64,000 bases of DNA from Bacteroidales bacterium. Lineage in GTDB: Bacteria > Bacteroidota > Bacteroidia > Bacteroidales > WCHB1-69. The notes under the pieces are model-generated. The model saw nothing but the letters and a program-made list of their open reading frames with translations. It was not told where the DNA came from and did no database searches. The stretch spans positions 1-64,000 of the forward strand of contig JAIKWD010000013.1 of the NCBI GenBank assembly GCA_024685175.1. The letters are read 5' to 3'. A program made the position numbers and the translations under genes. Positions 8,643 through 18,595 of this stretch are shown here, piece after piece (positions within the stretch are counted from its first letter, which is position 1; the number at the start of each line of letters is the position of its first letter).

Positions 8643-10681
8643 AGAAAAGTTTGACTTTGCTGTGGATTATGGCACTTCTGGCTGTTTGTCAGGGCCAGAT
8701 CCTCACGTCTTCCCATCTTCCCATCATCATCATCACCACGGGGATAAACCCAAGCACAGGGTCGCACTATTCCATTCCCGACGAGCCCAAGATCGTGGCC
8801 AAGATGAAAATATTGTATGTGAACGACACGGTGATGAACTATCTTTCCAATCAGAACGATTCAGCATTTTTGAATTACAATGGGTTGGTGGGTATTGAGT
8901 TGCGCGGCTCTACTTCGCAAGGCCACAGTAAGAAGCCTTATGGCTTCGAGACCAGAATGGCGGACAGTATCACAAATAACAATGTGTCGCTTTTGGGGTT
9001 ACCGGCGGAAAACGACTGGGTGCTCAATCCGATGAACGACGAGCCGTCGTTTATACGCGACGCTTTATCTTACCATTTGGCTGAGAAGATGGGGCAATAC
9101 GCTCCCCGCACCCGATATTGCGAGGTGATTGTCAACGACGACTATCGGGGGCTCTATTTCTTGACGGAAAAGATAAAGATCGACGATAAAAGAGTGGATC
9201 TCGTGAAGATGGACTCGTCCAGCAACGTTTTCCCGGATGTGACGGGCGGCTATATCATCAAGGCGGACAAGACCACAGGTGGTGATGTGCCCGCATGGAC
9301 AACACCCGCATACGATTATTGGGAAAACGTGTACTATATTTTCCACGACCCCAAACCAGAGGAAATAACCCCAGAGCAAAGCGCGTACATCCATAATTAT
9401 TTTGATACTATCCAATCGTTGATAAGCACCCATAATCAAAGCGTCACAAGTGGCTTCCCCGCATATCTGGATGTACCCACCTTCGTGGATTATATGATTC
9501 TGGGAGAACTCTCGTCCAATGTGGACATTTACCAGAAAAGCACTTTCTTTCACAAAGACCGCAACGGGAAATTAAGGGCTGGCCCGGTCTGGGATTTCAA
9601 TCTCAGTTATGGAAACGATCTGCAAAGCATGGATCGTTCCCATTATGATATTTGGCAGTTTTCCAACGGAGATAATACGGGCTCTGTTTTTTGGCACCAA
9701 TTATTCGAGGACGATATGTTCCGCTGCGCCTTGGCGAATCGTTGGAAAAAGCTGACGGCTCCGGGCGCCCCATTGTCATACAGCCAGATCATCAGTGTGA
9801 TAGACAGTTTGACGGATCGTGTTGATCAGGCAAGGCAACGCGATTGTTCGCGATGGTTCAGGTTCTACAACTACAATACCCACATCAACAATATGAAGAC
9901 CTGGATACAGAATCGAATCAGTTGGCTGTCCGACAACTGGGGTGGTACCGGTGTGTGTATCCCTGACCATCTCCCGCCGTTGGTAATTTCGAAAATCCAC
10001 TATCATCCACCCGTTTGGCATGGATATGCTTCTGATCAACAGGAATTTATCGGCATTACTAACAATGGGGACGACACGTTGGATGTGTCTGGAGTCTATT
10101 TTCTGGATTTGGGCTTGACATATACATTTCCAGAGGGTTCTTTAATTCCGCCACATCAGGAAATTTTCATAGTTTCCAATGCCCAGGCGTTTGAGGAAAG
10201 ATTCAATTTAACAGCGTTTGGAGAGTTCACCCGTCATCTCTCCAACAAGTCTCAGTCCTTGGTCCTTGCTGATGTTTGGGGCAATATCTTGGATGAAGTG
10301 ACATACCGCGATACGCTGCCTTGGCCTACATCGGCGGACGGACATGGTGATTTTCTGGTGCTGGCAGATCTGGACTCCGACAATAGTCTTGGCGAAAACT
10401 GGACCACGGCATCGGAATTTGTGGGAGTTCCCCATTATGGTCGGCAAAATGCCGATATTCAATTGTACCCAAACCCCACAAGAGGGTTGGTGCAACTCGT
10501 GTCGGACAATCCGATGCGCCAAGTTTGTGTGTTTGACTTGCAAGGGCGGCATTTCCTAATGCAGGAGTTATCGGACATCTCCACCTCCATAGATATGAGT
10601 GCTTTCCCGTCAGGGGTGTATTTTGTACGTGTCACGGGACAAGACCGACAATCTACCGTGATGAAGGTCGTAAAGTGGTAG
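8639..10681 (+). CDS. CotH-family protein with LTD domain and T9SS type A sorting domain
   Basis: 680 residues, exported. Signal peptide at residues 1-19. CotH protein-kinase-like domain at about 50-420 (GLVGIELRGSTS, PYGFETR, DWVLNPM.DEPSFIRDALSY, YRGLYFLTEKIK, GPVWDFNLSYGN). Lamin-tail (LTD) beta domain at about 445-575 (LVISKIHYHPP, EFIGITNNGDDTLDVSG). C-terminal type A sorting domain at about 605-680 (LYPNPTRG.....DNP, VFDLQGR, FPSGVYFVRV), which directs passage through the type IX secretion system and surface attachment. CotH of spore formers phosphorylates coat proteins; bacterial substrates outside spores are unknown. The start overlaps the stop of the preceding truncated gene, which leaves it no promoter of its own. 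Confidence 0.88.
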   Translation: MKKSLTLLWIMALLAVCQGQILTSSHLPIIIITTGINPSTGSHYSIPDEPKIVAKMKILYVNDTVMNYLSNQNDSAFLNYNGLVGIELRGSTSQGHSKKPYGFETRMADSITNNNVSLLGLPAENDWVLNPMNDEPSFIRDALSYHLAEKMGQYAPRTRYCEVIVNDDYRGLYFLTEKIKIDDKRVDLVKMDSSSNVFPDVTGGYIIKADKTTGGDVPAWTTPAYDYWENVYYIFHDPKPEEITPEQSAYIHNYFDTIQSLISTHNQSVTSGFPAYLDVPTFVDYMILGELSSNVDIYQKSTFFHKDRNGKLRAGPVWDFNLSYGNDLQSMDRSHYDIWQFSNGDNTGSVFWHQLFEDDMFRCALANRWKKLTAPGAPLSYSQIISVIDSLTDRVDQARQRDCSRWFRFYNYNTHINNMKTWIQNRISWLSDNWGGTGVCIPDHLPPLVISKIHYHPPVWHGYASDQQEFIGITNNGDDTLDVSGVYFLDLGLTYTFPEGSLIPPHQEIFIVSNAQAFEERFNLTAFGEFTRHLSNKSQSLVLADVWGNILDEVTYRDTLPWPTSADGHGDFLVLADLDSDNSLGENWTTASEFVGVPHYGRQNADIQLYPNPTRGLVQLVSDNPMRQVCVFDLQGRHFLMQELSDISTSIDMSAFPSGVYFVRVTGQDRQSTVMKVVKW

Positions 10682-10706
10682 TTGTCAATTTATCCGAGAG
10701 CACGCC

Positions 10707-11490
10707 TTAAATCAATGCGTCCGTATTCTCTTTGTCAATGTCTGGCATCAACCGCTTGACAGGTTTAAGGTCGTAGAAAAAGCGGCTGGCTATGACACGC
10801 AACACAGTGTAAGCAGGGATGGCCACGAGCATACCTACCACGCCACCAATGGTGCCGGCAATGAGCAACACAATAAAGATTTCCAAAGGACTGGCCTTTA
10901 TGCTGGTAGAATAGATGAGCGGCTGATAGATGAAGTTGTCTATCAACTGAGTGGCCAACATAATGCAGAAGACAATTAGCGCAAACACCCAGATGTTGAC
11001 ATCCAGCCCCACCCCGGCGCCATATTTCAGGATGACACACAAAAGGACTCCGATCACCTCTCCAATTATGGGTCCCACATACGGAATCACATTCAACAGA
11101 CCCGCGATGAAGGCAATACCCATCGCATAGGGGAACCCGATACGGGCAATGAGCCACAATCCGAGACAGTCAAGGAGGACCACACCGAGTATTTCCACCA
11201 TCAATCCGATAAAATAGCGTGAGAGCAGACGCTCTATATCCAAGATGGTCTTTTCCATCTGCCCTTCAATCCTGTCGGGGACCAAAGAACCAATGATCTT
11301 GCCAAATAGCGTCTCGTCTTTGGAGTGTTAAAATGGCCAATAAGGCGTCCGGCGCCGACTTTTTCTTGATTTTCACCTTTTTAAGAAGCCTAAAGATCGG
11401 CTGCCCGATCAAGGAGACCACGAAGGCGATGATGATATACGCGAAGACACTACTGAAATAGCGAAAAATGTGGCATTCAAAACTTGGATT
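10707..11490 (-). pseudogene. AI-2E-family (UPF0118) transporter remnant
   Basis: Two pieces of one AI-2E/PerM-type permease lie in different frames. The first piece, reading leftward from about 11490, gives RYFSSVFAYIIIAFVVSLIG followed by QPIFRLLKK, a typical first helix and loop, up to about LLAILTL (about 11335). It has no start codon after its upstream stop. The second piece (11337 to 10707) starts at SKDETLFGKIIGSLVPDRI and runs through RYFIGLMVEI, NVIPYVGPIIGEVIG, NFIYQPLIYS and EIFIVLLIAGTIGGVVGMLVA to a normal end. About 100-150 residues normally found between the pieces are missing and the frame shifts at the join. Loss of function is likely. A GTG at 11285 could express a C-terminal fragment. 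Confidence 0.75.
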
Positions 11491-11500
11491 CTATATCCCA

Positions 11501-12361
11501 CTATTTTATGAGTTTCATCAAATAGTCTCCATAGCCGCTCTTCATCAGCGGTTCGGCGATTTTGGCTAACTGGGCGGTGTCGATAAAACCGTGATTGTAG
11601 GCAATCTCCTCAATGCAGCCGACCTTGAGACCTTGGCGGGCTTCGATGACCTGCACAAATTGAGTGGCCTCAATCAAGGAGTTGAACGTGCCCGTGTCAA
11701 GCCAAGCGGTGCCGCGGTCCATCTTGCAGACCTTGAGTTTGCCTGCGTTGAGATAATACTTGTTTACATCGGTGATCTCGTACTCTCCGCGTGCGCTGGG
11801 CTTGATGCTCTTGGCCACCTCTATCACGCTGTTGTCGTAGAAGTACAGCCCGGGAACCGCATAGTTAGATTTGGGCTGCTTCGGCTTCTCTTCGATGGAT
11901 ACGGCATTCATATTCTCGTCAAACTCCACCACGCCATAGCGCTCGGGATCGGACACGTGGTAGGCAAAGATGACACCACCTTCGGGGTCCTTGTTCTCCA
12001 TCAAATGCTGCTCGATACCACCGCCGTAGAAGATATTGTCGCCCAAGACCAAAGCCACCTTGTCGTTGCCTACGAACTGCTCGCCCAGTACAAAGGCTTG
12101 GGCCAATCCGTTCGGCACTTCCTGCACCTTGTATTCAAAGCGACAGCCAATGCGAGAACCGTCTCCCAATAGCTTCTCGAAATTGGGCAGATCCTGTGGC
12201 GTGGAGATGATCAGAATTTCCCGGATATCCGCCTGCATCAAGGTGGAGATAGGATAATAGATCATCGGCTTGTCGTAGATGGGCATCAATTGCTTGCTCA
12301 TCGCCAATGTAATGGGATGAAGACGGGTACCTGCGCCGCCTGCTAACACGATTCCTTTCAT
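11501..12361 (-). CDS. rfbA: Glucose-1-phosphate thymidylyltransferase
   Basis: 286 residues, the usual length. Makes dTDP-glucose from glucose-1-phosphate and dTTP, the entry step to dTDP-rhamnose and other dTDP-sugars for surface glycans. The start [18 protein letters not shown] at 12361 was chosen because the upstream extension of the frame crosses the promoter at 12393. Signature GGxGTRLxP at residues 8-15, with [16 protein letters not shown] and [12 protein letters not shown] following. The other dTDP-rhamnose genes (rfbBCD) are not next to it. Confidence 0.95.
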   Translation of the reverse strand: MKGIVLAGGAGTRLHPITLAMSKQLMPIYDKPMIYYPISTLMQADIREILIISTPQDLPNFEKLLGDGSRIGCRFEYKVQEVPNGLAQAFVLGEQFVGNDKVALVLGDNIFYGGGIEQHLMENKDPEGGVIFAYHVSDPERYGVVEFDENMNAVSIEEKPKQPKSNYAVPGLYFYDNSVIEVAKSIKPSARGEYEITDVNKYYLNAGKLKVCKMDRGTAWLDTGTFNSLIEATQFVQVIEARQGLKVGCIEEIAYNHGFIDTAQLAKIAEPLMKSGYGDYLMKLIK

Positions 12362-12392
12362 ATCTCTAGTTTTTAATTTTAAAATTGAGTTG

Positions 12393-12427
12393 CAAAAATA
12401 CAAATAATAACAACGCCCTTTCCCAAA
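12393..12427 (-). promoter_or_regulatory. Promoter of rfbA
   Basis: On the minus strand TTTG (12424-12427) and TATTTTTG (12393-12400), separated by 23 nt; predicted transcription start about 25 nt before the ATG at 12361. Confidence 0.65.
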
Positions 12428-12429
12428 TA

Positions 12430-14916
12430 TCACAAGATGGTTATGCTTCCTTTGAATTGATGGCGAATGGGAGAAGCACCCGGCTCAAAGAACTCCATCC
12501 TATATGAATACACATCCTGTGGCAAAGTCTTGCCCAAATACTCTCCACACCATTTAAAATCCTTATTCGTAGAATAGAAGACCCTTTCTCCCCATCGATT
12601 GTAAATGGATATCTTAAAATCGCCTATAATACTCTTACATTGCTCAGGAATGCTTAAACAATCGTTCAATCCATCATTATTGCTAGGTGTAATGGCATTG
12701 GGAAGTATTGTTTCATAATCATACTCACAATTTTCGACGATAAAGTAAGCATGGGTCTCACAGTTCTCCTGATAGGCTGTAACCATATAATATCCAGGTC
12801 TCAAGACAGTTATAGACGACGTTTGTTCTCCTGTGTTCCACAAATAATATGCTAGATCAGACTGGGCAATAAGCACTACAGACTGATTGTCGCAAAAGTC
12901 GTCCGAAGATAGGATGCTCAACGTGGTGTCAAGAACATTTAACACGAGCGTCACGGCACTATCGCATCCAGACGAAGTCAAAAAATGTTGTTCGTAAATT
13001 CCTGATTTTATGTAATTAACACCATTCCAAGTATAGCTTCCGCAGGCGGTGGCCTCCACAAGCTCAGACACTGAATGGTTGACGGTCAGGCGCAACGTCA
13101 CGATGGAGTCGCAGCCGTTGACACTCTGCAGCGTGCGCACATAGTCGCCCGACTGCCGATAGGTCGTGCCATGCCACACCAGGCTGTCGCAGGCGGTGGT
13201 CTCCACAAGCTCAGCCACCGAATGGTTGACGACAAGATGTAAGGTAACAATGCTATCGTATACATTAACTCCTTCAAAATGACGAATATAGACACCTGAT
13301 TGGGTAAAAGTAGTGTCTGCCCACTCCAGACTATCACAGACCGTCATGTACATCACCGACTCGGAAGGATAGTTGACAATCAGTTGCAACGTAATAGTGC
13401 TGTCACAGCCGACACTATTTGTCTGATGGTGTATATATGTTCCTGATTGCGAATACGATATATCATTGAAGAAATAAGGCAATTCAACGGAGTTCACCGT
13501 ATCGTAAACCAACGTTTCGGAGGGTTGCAATACTTGCAGGACAAGATGCGTTACCGAATCACAGCCCGTCAGCACCACCGAGGATGTGTCGTGTAGCACC
13601 GTGTCCTGAAGAGGAGTGCATTGGAATCCATAGGCGTTATATGGCTCTCCTGCGCAGATGAAATCGTTAATCGTGACTTCCTGGGCTTCGTGGATGACGA
13701 TGCGCTGCATTTGCGTCCTACTGTTGTCACAATGGTCTTTAATGGTCCAGGTGCGAAAGACGGTATCGGCACCGGACGTGTAGACGCGAATGTCCGTAAA
13801 GAAGATTATCATTCCCGGCAGTTCGTCGCAGTTGTCGTGGATATCGGCGGGGAAGCCTATCAGTTCGGGGGTAATAACGAACATACCCTCGAGATCACTG
13901 CATACTATTATCTCCGGCTCAAGGGTAAACGTAGGGGCAATCGTGTCGGACACGATAAAGGTGCACACCCAGCGACTTTCAGAGCCATCGCAATCCTGAT
14001 AACTCCATGTATAGGCGCGGATGCCTGTGCAGCCGTTGGTGTTGTCCAAGACGGGTAACATTGTGGGCACTATGGTGTCGCCGCAGCCATCCAACACGAC
14101 AGGAGGCGACGGGGCCACGGCATCCTGCAGACACTGAAGATGCTCCACCCTATTGGCCGGCAACGTCAAGGTCGGAGGCACAATATGGTAGGTAAAAGGC
14201 CAGTAGTAGAAATTGTTCTCGCAAAGTTGATAATGGAACAGGTAAACGATATCGCCAGCGCAACCATCGAAATCGGAGCTGTCTACATCCATCTGATGCG
14301 AAATGACCGTATCGCCGCAACCGTTAACCACCACAGGGATCACGATATTTTCAAGGGTGGCGTCCGCCGCGCAGGTCAAGGTCATCTCGTGCGGAGCATC
14401 AGACACAATCGCCTCACCCACATCAATCACAATCTCTTGTTGTGACACGGCCACATTGCCACAAGTGTCGCCAACACAGTATGTTCTTGTAATCAGTGTA
14501 TTACAGTCGGTAAATACAATGTAATCTTGGCTCGTTATAGTCAACAGCGAATCTGGTGTAGTATCATCATAAATTTGTAGTCCCCAACTTCTCAGTGTAT
14601 CTAAGACAGGGACTGGTGGAGGCAATGCAGAGGTGTCACACCCAATAATATGAATGGGAGTCAACGTGCCGAGGATGGTGGGCGGAAGTTGGTCTCCGAT
14701 GAGATGATTGCGGATGATGCTGATCCAGCCATTGTCCACGACAACGATGTCGAAATAGTTGCTATCAAGTCTTCTGCCATCGAGTATCCAGCCGTTGTTG
14801 GTAGTGATGATACTATGGTCAGTCGTTGGCACGAGATACGTGCTTGAGGCGCATATATTCTGAATCCCCATGAGGGTCATCAGAAAAAATAGCAAGCGGC
14901 AGCAACGTTCCAACAT
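12430..14916 (-). CDS. Large secreted repeat protein with gliding-associated (T9SS type B) C-terminal domain
   Basis: 828 residues with a signal peptide (about 1-23). The N-terminal half has several Cys-rich Ig/HYR-like segments (repeats of C..D...P...V...GCGDTI). Residues about 465-665 hold four tandem modules of about 49 residues built on CDSLVW.......SG.Y......[13 protein letters not shown]. The last 95 residues ([16 protein letters not shown]..., [31 protein letters not shown]) are the CHU/gliding-motility-associated domain that marks T9SS type B cargo. It is probably a surface adhesin or matrix protein; ligand unknown. Transcribed toward rfbA, ending 69 nt before its start codon. Promoter at 15000. 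Confidence 0.88.
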   Translation of the reverse strand: MLERCCRLLFFLMTLMGIQNICASSTYLVPTTDHSIITTNNGWILDGRRLDSNYFDIVVVDNGWISIIRNHLIGDQLPPTILGTLTPIHIIGCDTSALPPPVPVLDTLRSWGLQIYDDTTPDSLLTITSQDYIVFTDCNTLITRTYCVGDTCGNVAVSQQEIVIDVGEAIVSDAPHEMTLTCAADATLENIVIPVVVNGCGDTVISHQMDVDSSDFDGCAGDIVYLFHYQLCENNFYYWPFTYHIVPPTLTLPANRVEHLQCLQDAVAPSPPVVLDGCGDTIVPTMLPVLDNTNGCTGIRAYTWSYQDCDGSESRWVCTFIVSDTIAPTFTLEPEIIVCSDLEGMFVITPELIGFPADIHDNCDELPGMIIFFTDIRVYTSGADTVFRTWTIKDHCDNSRTQMQRIVIHEAQEVTINDFICAGEPYNAYGFQCTPLQDTVLHDTSSVVLTGCDSVTHLVLQVLQPSETLVYDTVNSVELPYFFNDISYSQSGTYIHHQTNSVGCDSTITLQLIVNYPSESVMYMTVCDSLEWADTTFTQSGVYIRHFEGVNVYDSIVTLHLVVNHSVAELVETTACDSLVWHGTTYRQSGDYVRTLQSVNGCDSIVTLRLTVNHSVSELVEATACGSYTWNGVNYIKSGIYEQHFLTSSGCDSAVTLVLNVLDTTLSILSSDDFCDNQSVVLIAQSDLAYYLWNTGEQTSSITVLRPGYYMVTAYQENCETHAYFIVENCEYDYETILPNAITPSNNDGLNDCLSIPEQCKSIIGDFKISIYNRWGERVFYSTNKDFKWCGEYLGKTLPQDVYSYRMEFFEPGASPIRHQFKGSITIL
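12928..13521 (-). repeat. Four tandem ~147-bp coding repeats
   Basis: Protein repeats of about 49 residues inside the 828-residue secreted protein. Copies 3 (13221-13075) and 4 (13074 to about 12928) are still very similar at DNA level at their starts (the CCACAAGCTCAG block at about 13055 and 13202). Copies 1 and 2 are more diverged. Confidence 0.75.
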
Positions 14917-14999
14917 ACTGTATTATTGTTATTTACTATAAGAAATGGCAAAAGGAGACCATAAGACCATTTTCAATCAACCTTTCTTACCAAAAGAGA

Positions 15000-15007
15000 C
15001 AAAGATA
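15000..15007 (-). promoter_or_regulatory. -7 box TATCTTTG for the 828-residue protein gene
   Basis: Minus-strand TATCTTTG, 84 nt upstream of the ATG at 14916; T-rich sequence lies just upstream of it. Confidence 0.55.
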
Positions 15008-15037
15008 GACAAAAAATAATTATTGGCCGATTTATAC

Positions 15038-15066
15038 TAAAAAAGGCCGTCCTTCCGGACAGCCTT
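15038..15066 (-). terminator. Rho-independent terminator of the alpha operon
   Basis: Minus-strand stem AAGGC-T-GTCC / GGAC-G-GCCTT followed by a T-run (complement of 15038-15044), 33 nt after the rplQ stop. It closes the whole ribosomal operon. Confidence 0.85.
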
Positions 15067-15098
15067 GGTATAATGCAAAATGATGTATTCTCTTGAAA

Positions 15099-15608
15099 TT
15101 ACTCAGCGGCGGGAGCTTCAGTCTCGGCCACGGGAGCGGTCTCTTTAGCGACTTCAGCAACAGGCTCGGCAGTTTGAGCGGCTGCTTTCTTGCTACCACC
15201 ACGTCTGGTGCGGGTAGCTTTCTTCTTAGTGCCTTCAGAGGTGTAGGTCTCGTTGTAGTCAACGAACTCAATAATGCACATCTCGGCATTATCACCCTTA
15301 CGGAAACCGGTCTTGAGGATGCGGGTATAGCCACCAGGACGGTTGGCCACCTTTTGAGAAACCTCGCGGAACAACTCTGTCACAGCATATTTGTTTTGAA
15401 GCTGTGAGAACACCATACGTCTGGAATGAGTGGTGTCGTGCTTGCTGCAGGTTACCAACGGTTCAACAAATGTTCTCAACTCCTTAGCCTTAGCCAGCGT
15501 TGTGGAGATTCTCTTGTGCATGATCAAGGATACCGCCATGTTGGACATGAGGGCTTTCCTATGGGCATCAGTTCTTCCTAAATGGTTAATTCTTTTAGCG
15601 TGTCTCAT
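15099..15608 (-). CDS. rplQ: 50S ribosomal protein L17
   Basis: 169 residues. Core [23 protein letters not shown]...[12 protein letters not shown] is standard L17, near the peptide exit tunnel rim. The region after about residue 120 is an added tail: a Lys/Arg-rich segment ([15 protein letters not shown]) then Ala/Glu-rich sequence. Long Ala/Glu tails are common in Bacteroidota L17. Last gene of the operon, 5 nt after rpoA. Confidence 0.97.
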   Translation of the reverse strand: MRHAKRINHLGRTDAHRKALMSNMAVSLIMHKRISTTLAKAKELRTFVEPLVTCSKHDTTHSRRMVFSQLQNKYAVTELFREVSQKVANRPGGYTRILKTGFRKGDNAEMCIIEFVDYNETYTSEGTKKKATRTRRGGSKKAAAQTAEPVAEVAKETAPVAETEAPAAE

Positions 15609-15613
15609 TGTTA

Positions 15614-16609
15614 TTAATCCTTATCTAAATTATACTTCGAAATATTCATACCAAATTCTAAGCCTTTTGACTTAACCAGGTCTTCCAACTCGGCGAGTGA
15701 TTTCTTACCGAAGTTACGGAACTTCAGCAAGTCGGCCTTGTGGATGGCAACCAAGTCACCCAAAGTCTCGAGTTCTGCGGACTTGAGGCAGTTGAGGGCT
15801 CTCACGGAGAGGTCCATGTCCACGAGCTTGGATTTGAGGACTTGTCTGATCAGCATGGAGTTCTCATCCATTTCGTCGGCGGTTGCCGGTTGTTCAGGGG
15901 TGTCCAAGGTGATCTTGTCATCGGAGAAGAGCGCAAAGTGTTGAATGAGGATCTTAGCAGCCTCTTTCAGGGCGTTCTTCGGATGGATGGAGCCGTCGGT
16001 ATCAATTTCGAGAATCAGCTTCTCGAAGTCGGTCTTTTGTTCGACGCGGTAAGGCTCGATGGTATATTTAACGTTTTTAATGGGCGTATGGATGGAATCG
16101 ATAGCGATAACATCGATACCTTCGTGGAGGGAGCGATTATCCTCTACGGGAACATAACCGCGACCCTTGTCGATCGTGATGTCCATCACGAGGCGCACGG
16201 TGGGTTCCATACGGCATATTAGTTGTTCGGGATTCAAGACCTGGAAGAAGTTGAGAAAGCGGTTCATATCACCGGCGGTGAAAGTCTCTTGGCCAGAGAT
16301 GATGATGGTAGCCTTCTCATTGAAGTTGTTCTCGATCTTGTTTTTGAAACGCACTTGTTTCAGGTTGAGAACTATGTCGGTCACATCTTCCATGACGCCA
16401 GGGATGGAGGAAAATTCCTGAGCAACTCCCTCAATCTTGATGGAGGTAATGGCGTAGCCTTCCAAAGAGGAGAGCAACACACGGCGGAGGGCGTTACCGA
16501 TGGTTACGCCGTAGCCTTGTTGCAGGGGACGAAATTCGAACACTCCGCGAAAATCGTCGGCCTCGTTCATTATGACCTTATCGGGTTTTTGAAATGTTAA
16601 TATTGCCAT
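15614..16609 (-). CDS. rpoA: RNA polymerase alpha subunit
   Basis: 331 residues. The start at [12 protein letters not shown] (16609) is chosen because the N-terminus then matches the family; upstream in-frame sequence is low-complexity intergenic DNA. The N-terminal domain for dimerisation and beta/beta' binding includes [17 protein letters not shown]. The C-terminal domain carries [20 protein letters not shown] and [14 protein letters not shown], the two helix-hairpin-helix elements that contact DNA and activators. Confidence 0.97.
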   Translation of the reverse strand: MAILTFQKPDKVIMNEADDFRGVFEFRPLQQGYGVTIGNALRRVLLSSLEGYAITSIKIEGVAQEFSSIPGVMEDVTDIVLNLKQVRFKNKIENNFNEKATIIISGQETFTAGDMNRFLNFFQVLNPEQLICRMEPTVRLVMDITIDKGRGYVPVEDNRSLHEGIDVIAIDSIHTPIKNVKYTIEPYRVEQKTDFEKLILEIDTDGSIHPKNALKEAAKILIQHFALFSDDKITLDTPEQPATADEMDENSMLIRQVLKSKLVDMDLSVRALNCLKSAELETLGDLVAIHKADLLKFRNFGKKSLAELEDLVKSKGLEFGMNISKYNLDKD

Positions 16610-16627
16610 TTTCTTTGATTTTAATGT

Positions 16628-16690
16628 TAATGATCTATGTGAACTTGAATGTGAGCTATGAACTGTGAGCTGTGACGTGCACGGGCACGG
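16628..16690. repeat. Low-complexity tract between rpsD and rpoA
   Basis: Degenerate GTGAGCTATGAACT units; on the minus (coding) strand it reads as C/T-rich AGCTCACA/AGTTCACA units. Unusual inside a ribosomal operon, where spacers are normally short; it enlarges the rpsD-rpoA gap to 106 nt. Confidence 0.6.
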
Positions 16691-16715
16691 TTCACAGATC
16701 ACCATTCACTGATCA

Positions 16716-17321
16716 CTATTTAGAATACAACTCGACGATGGCTTGTTCGTTAATGGTCTCAGGGATTTCTTCTCTCTGCGGGTAGTTCATGAACTTGCCC
16801 ACCATGAGGTTGCCATCCCACTCGAGCCATGCGGAGTTCATAGCCTTGCCGCTCAGGGAGTTGGTGATGATTTCGAGAGCTTTGGAGCGTTCACGCACTT
16901 CCACGGTGTCACCAGGAACGAGCAGTCTGGACGGGATGTTGCAGATGTCGCCGTTGACGGTGATGTGACGATGGTTGACGAGCTGGCGAGCAGCGGCGCG
17001 AGAAGGAGCAATACCCAAGCGGAATACCACATTGTCGAGGCGGGACTCGATGAGTTGCATCAAGTTCTGGCCGGTAACACCCTTTTTGCGGGCAGCGAGA
17101 TGGAACAGTTTACGGAACTGACGTTCGAGAAGGCCATAGGTGTATTTAGCCTTTTGCTTCTCTTGCAACTGCATACCATACTCAGAGAGCTTGGAGCGTC
17201 TTCTTGACTGGCCATGCTGACCGGGAGCATAATTTCTTCTCTCGAAGTATTTATCGGGACCGTAGATCGGTTCCTTGAATTTTCTTGCTATTCTTGTTTT
17301 AGGTCCTGTATATCTTGCCAT
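16716..17321 (-). CDS. rpsD: 30S ribosomal protein S4
   Basis: 201 residues. [13 protein letters not shown], the [24 protein letters not shown] block, and an S4 RNA-binding domain at about 90-155 ([30 protein letters not shown]). Primary 16S rRNA-binding assembly protein and, in many bacteria, the translational repressor of the alpha operon. No zinc Cys motif in the N-terminal part. Confidence 0.97.
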   Translation of the reverse strand: MARYTGPKTRIARKFKEPIYGPDKYFERRNYAPGQHGQSRRRSKLSEYGMQLQEKQKAKYTYGLLERQFRKLFHLAARKKGVTGQNLMQLIESRLDNVVFRLGIAPSRAAARQLVNHRHITVNGDICNIPSRLLVPGDTVEVRERSKALEIITNSLSGKAMNSAWLEWDGNLMVGKFMNYPQREEIPETINEQAIVELYSK

Positions 17322-17359
17322 AATTCTAACTTTTTAAAATTTATATACGATATGAAAAA

Positions 17360-17749
17360 TTATACTCTTCTGTGTTTAGGAGGACGGCAGCCATTGTGAG
17401 GAAGCGGAGTCACATCGGTGATCTCTTCCACCATGATGCCGGTGGTGTTGATGGATCTGATAGCGGATTCACGGCCTTGGCCGGGTCCTTTCACATACAC
17501 CTTCACCTTGCGAAGACCAAGGTCGTAGGCAACTTTAGCACAGTCCTGAGCCACCATCTGAGCGGCATAGGGAGTATTTTTCTTAGAACCTCTGTAACCC
17601 ATTTTACCAGCGGAAGACCAAGAAATCACTTGACCATCATTGTTGGTAAGGGAAACGATAACATTATTAAAGGAAGCATAGATGAATGCCTTTCCGGAAG
17701 CATCTATTCTGACAACTTTCTTCTTGGATGATTTTGTATTCTTTGCCAT
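17360..17749 (-). CDS. rpsK: 30S ribosomal protein S11
   Basis: 129 residues. Contains [30 protein letters not shown] and the C-terminal [11 protein letters not shown], all standard S11 blocks of the platform next to the Shine-Dalgarno duplex. Order rpsM-rpsK-rpsD is canonical. Confidence 0.97.
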   Translation of the reverse strand: MAKNTKSSKKKVVRIDASGKAFIYASFNNVIVSLTNNDGQVISWSSAGKMGYRGSKKNTPYAAQMVAQDCAKVAYDLGLRKVKVYVKGPGQGRESAIRSINTTGIMVEEITDVTPLPHNGCRPPKHRRV

Positions 17750-17785
17750 AACTATATGTTTTCTCTATCCGTTGATGATTAATAA

Positions 17786-18160
17786 CTACTTAGTTGCTTT
17801 CTTCTTGTTAGCAACGGTCTTCTTACGTCCCTTGCGGGTACGAGCATTGTTCTTGGTGCTCTGACCACGTACGGGTAAACCAAGACGGTGACGAATACCT
17901 CTGTAACAGCCGATATCCATCAATCGCTTGATGTTCATCTGCTCCTCTGATCTCAGGGGGCCTTCTACCTTCAGCTCGTTAACCAAACCACGGATTACTG
18001 CCAATTCATCATCGTTCCATTCATTTACCTTTTTGTCCCAGCTGATACCGGCCTTGGTCAGAATCTTTTGGGCAGTGCTTCTGCCGATTCCGTAAATGTA
18101 GGTCAAGCCGATTTCGCCATGTTTGTTCTTCGGTAAATCAATACCTGCAATTCTTGCCAT
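17786..18160 (-). CDS. rpsM: 30S ribosomal protein S13
   Basis: 124 residues. [10 protein letters not shown] at the N-terminus, the helix-hairpin-helix [14 protein letters not shown], and the basic C-terminal tail [15 protein letters not shown]. Contacts the head of 16S rRNA, S19 and the P-site tRNA. Confidence 0.97.
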   Translation of the reverse strand: MARIAGIDLPKNKHGEIGLTYIYGIGRSTAQKILTKAGISWDKKVNEWNDDELAVIRGLVNELKVEGPLRSEEQMNIKRLMDIGCYRGIRHRLGLPVRGQSTKNNARTRKGRKKTVANKKKATK

Positions 18161-18211
18161 ATTACTTTATGTTTTATTTTGTTAATTAATAATTTATTCG
18201 TTTCTCAAATC

Positions 18212-18328
18212 CTAACCTTGACGTTGTTTTTCTTTCGGATTCTTTTTGTTAATCACATAAACCACGCCGTGGCGTTTTACCACGATACAGTCTTCTGATC
18301 TTTTCTTAACTGATGTTCTTACTTTCAT
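18212..18328 (-). CDS. rpmJ: 50S ribosomal protein L36 (zinc-free form)
   Basis: 38 residues, read directly from the minus strand: [14 protein letters not shown] at the start and NPKEKQRQG at the end. The C-terminal KQRQG and position between infA and rpsM identify it. Of the Cys-Cys-Cys-His zinc set of E. coli L36 only one Cys (residue 14) is kept, so this is the C-minus paralogue type that folds without zinc. Confidence 0.95.
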   Translation of the reverse strand: MKVRTSVKKRSEDCIVVKRHGVVYVINKKNPKEKQRQG

Positions 18329-18362
18329 TGTTTGCTTTTTTTTATTATTGATTTTTACTATT

Positions 18363-18584
18363 CTATGCTTTGTATCTGAATGTGATTCTACCTTTTGTCA
18401 GATCGTAGGGAGACATAGCAACTTGCACTTTGTCGCCAGGGAGAATTTTAATGTAATGCAGACGCATCTTGCCAGACAGATGGGCTATGATTACGTGTCC
18501 GCTTTCCAGTTGCACGCGGTACATGCCGTTGCCCAAAGCTTCGGTCACGATTCCGTCCAAGTCAAAAGATGATTGTTTTGCCAT
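18363..18584 (-). CDS. infA: Translation initiation factor IF-1
   Basis: 73 residues, one S1-like OB fold: [50 protein letters not shown]. Binds the 30S A site during initiation. Starts 12 nt after the map stop codon. Confidence 0.97.
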   Translation of the reverse strand: MAKQSSFDLDGIVTEALGNGMYRVQLESGHVIIAHLSGKMRLHYIKILPGDKVQVAMSPYDLTKGRITFRYKA

Positions 18585-18595
18585 AATGTGTTCTA

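Noticed and set aside
8726-8745. His-tag-like CATCATCATCATCACCAC run
   Set aside because: In the true frame of the CotH gene it reads as an Ile/Thr-rich stretch (PIIIITTG), so it is not a histidine tract.
16743-17207. Plus-strand open frame within rpsD
   Set aside because: Antisense to an essential ribosomal gene with full S4 motifs.
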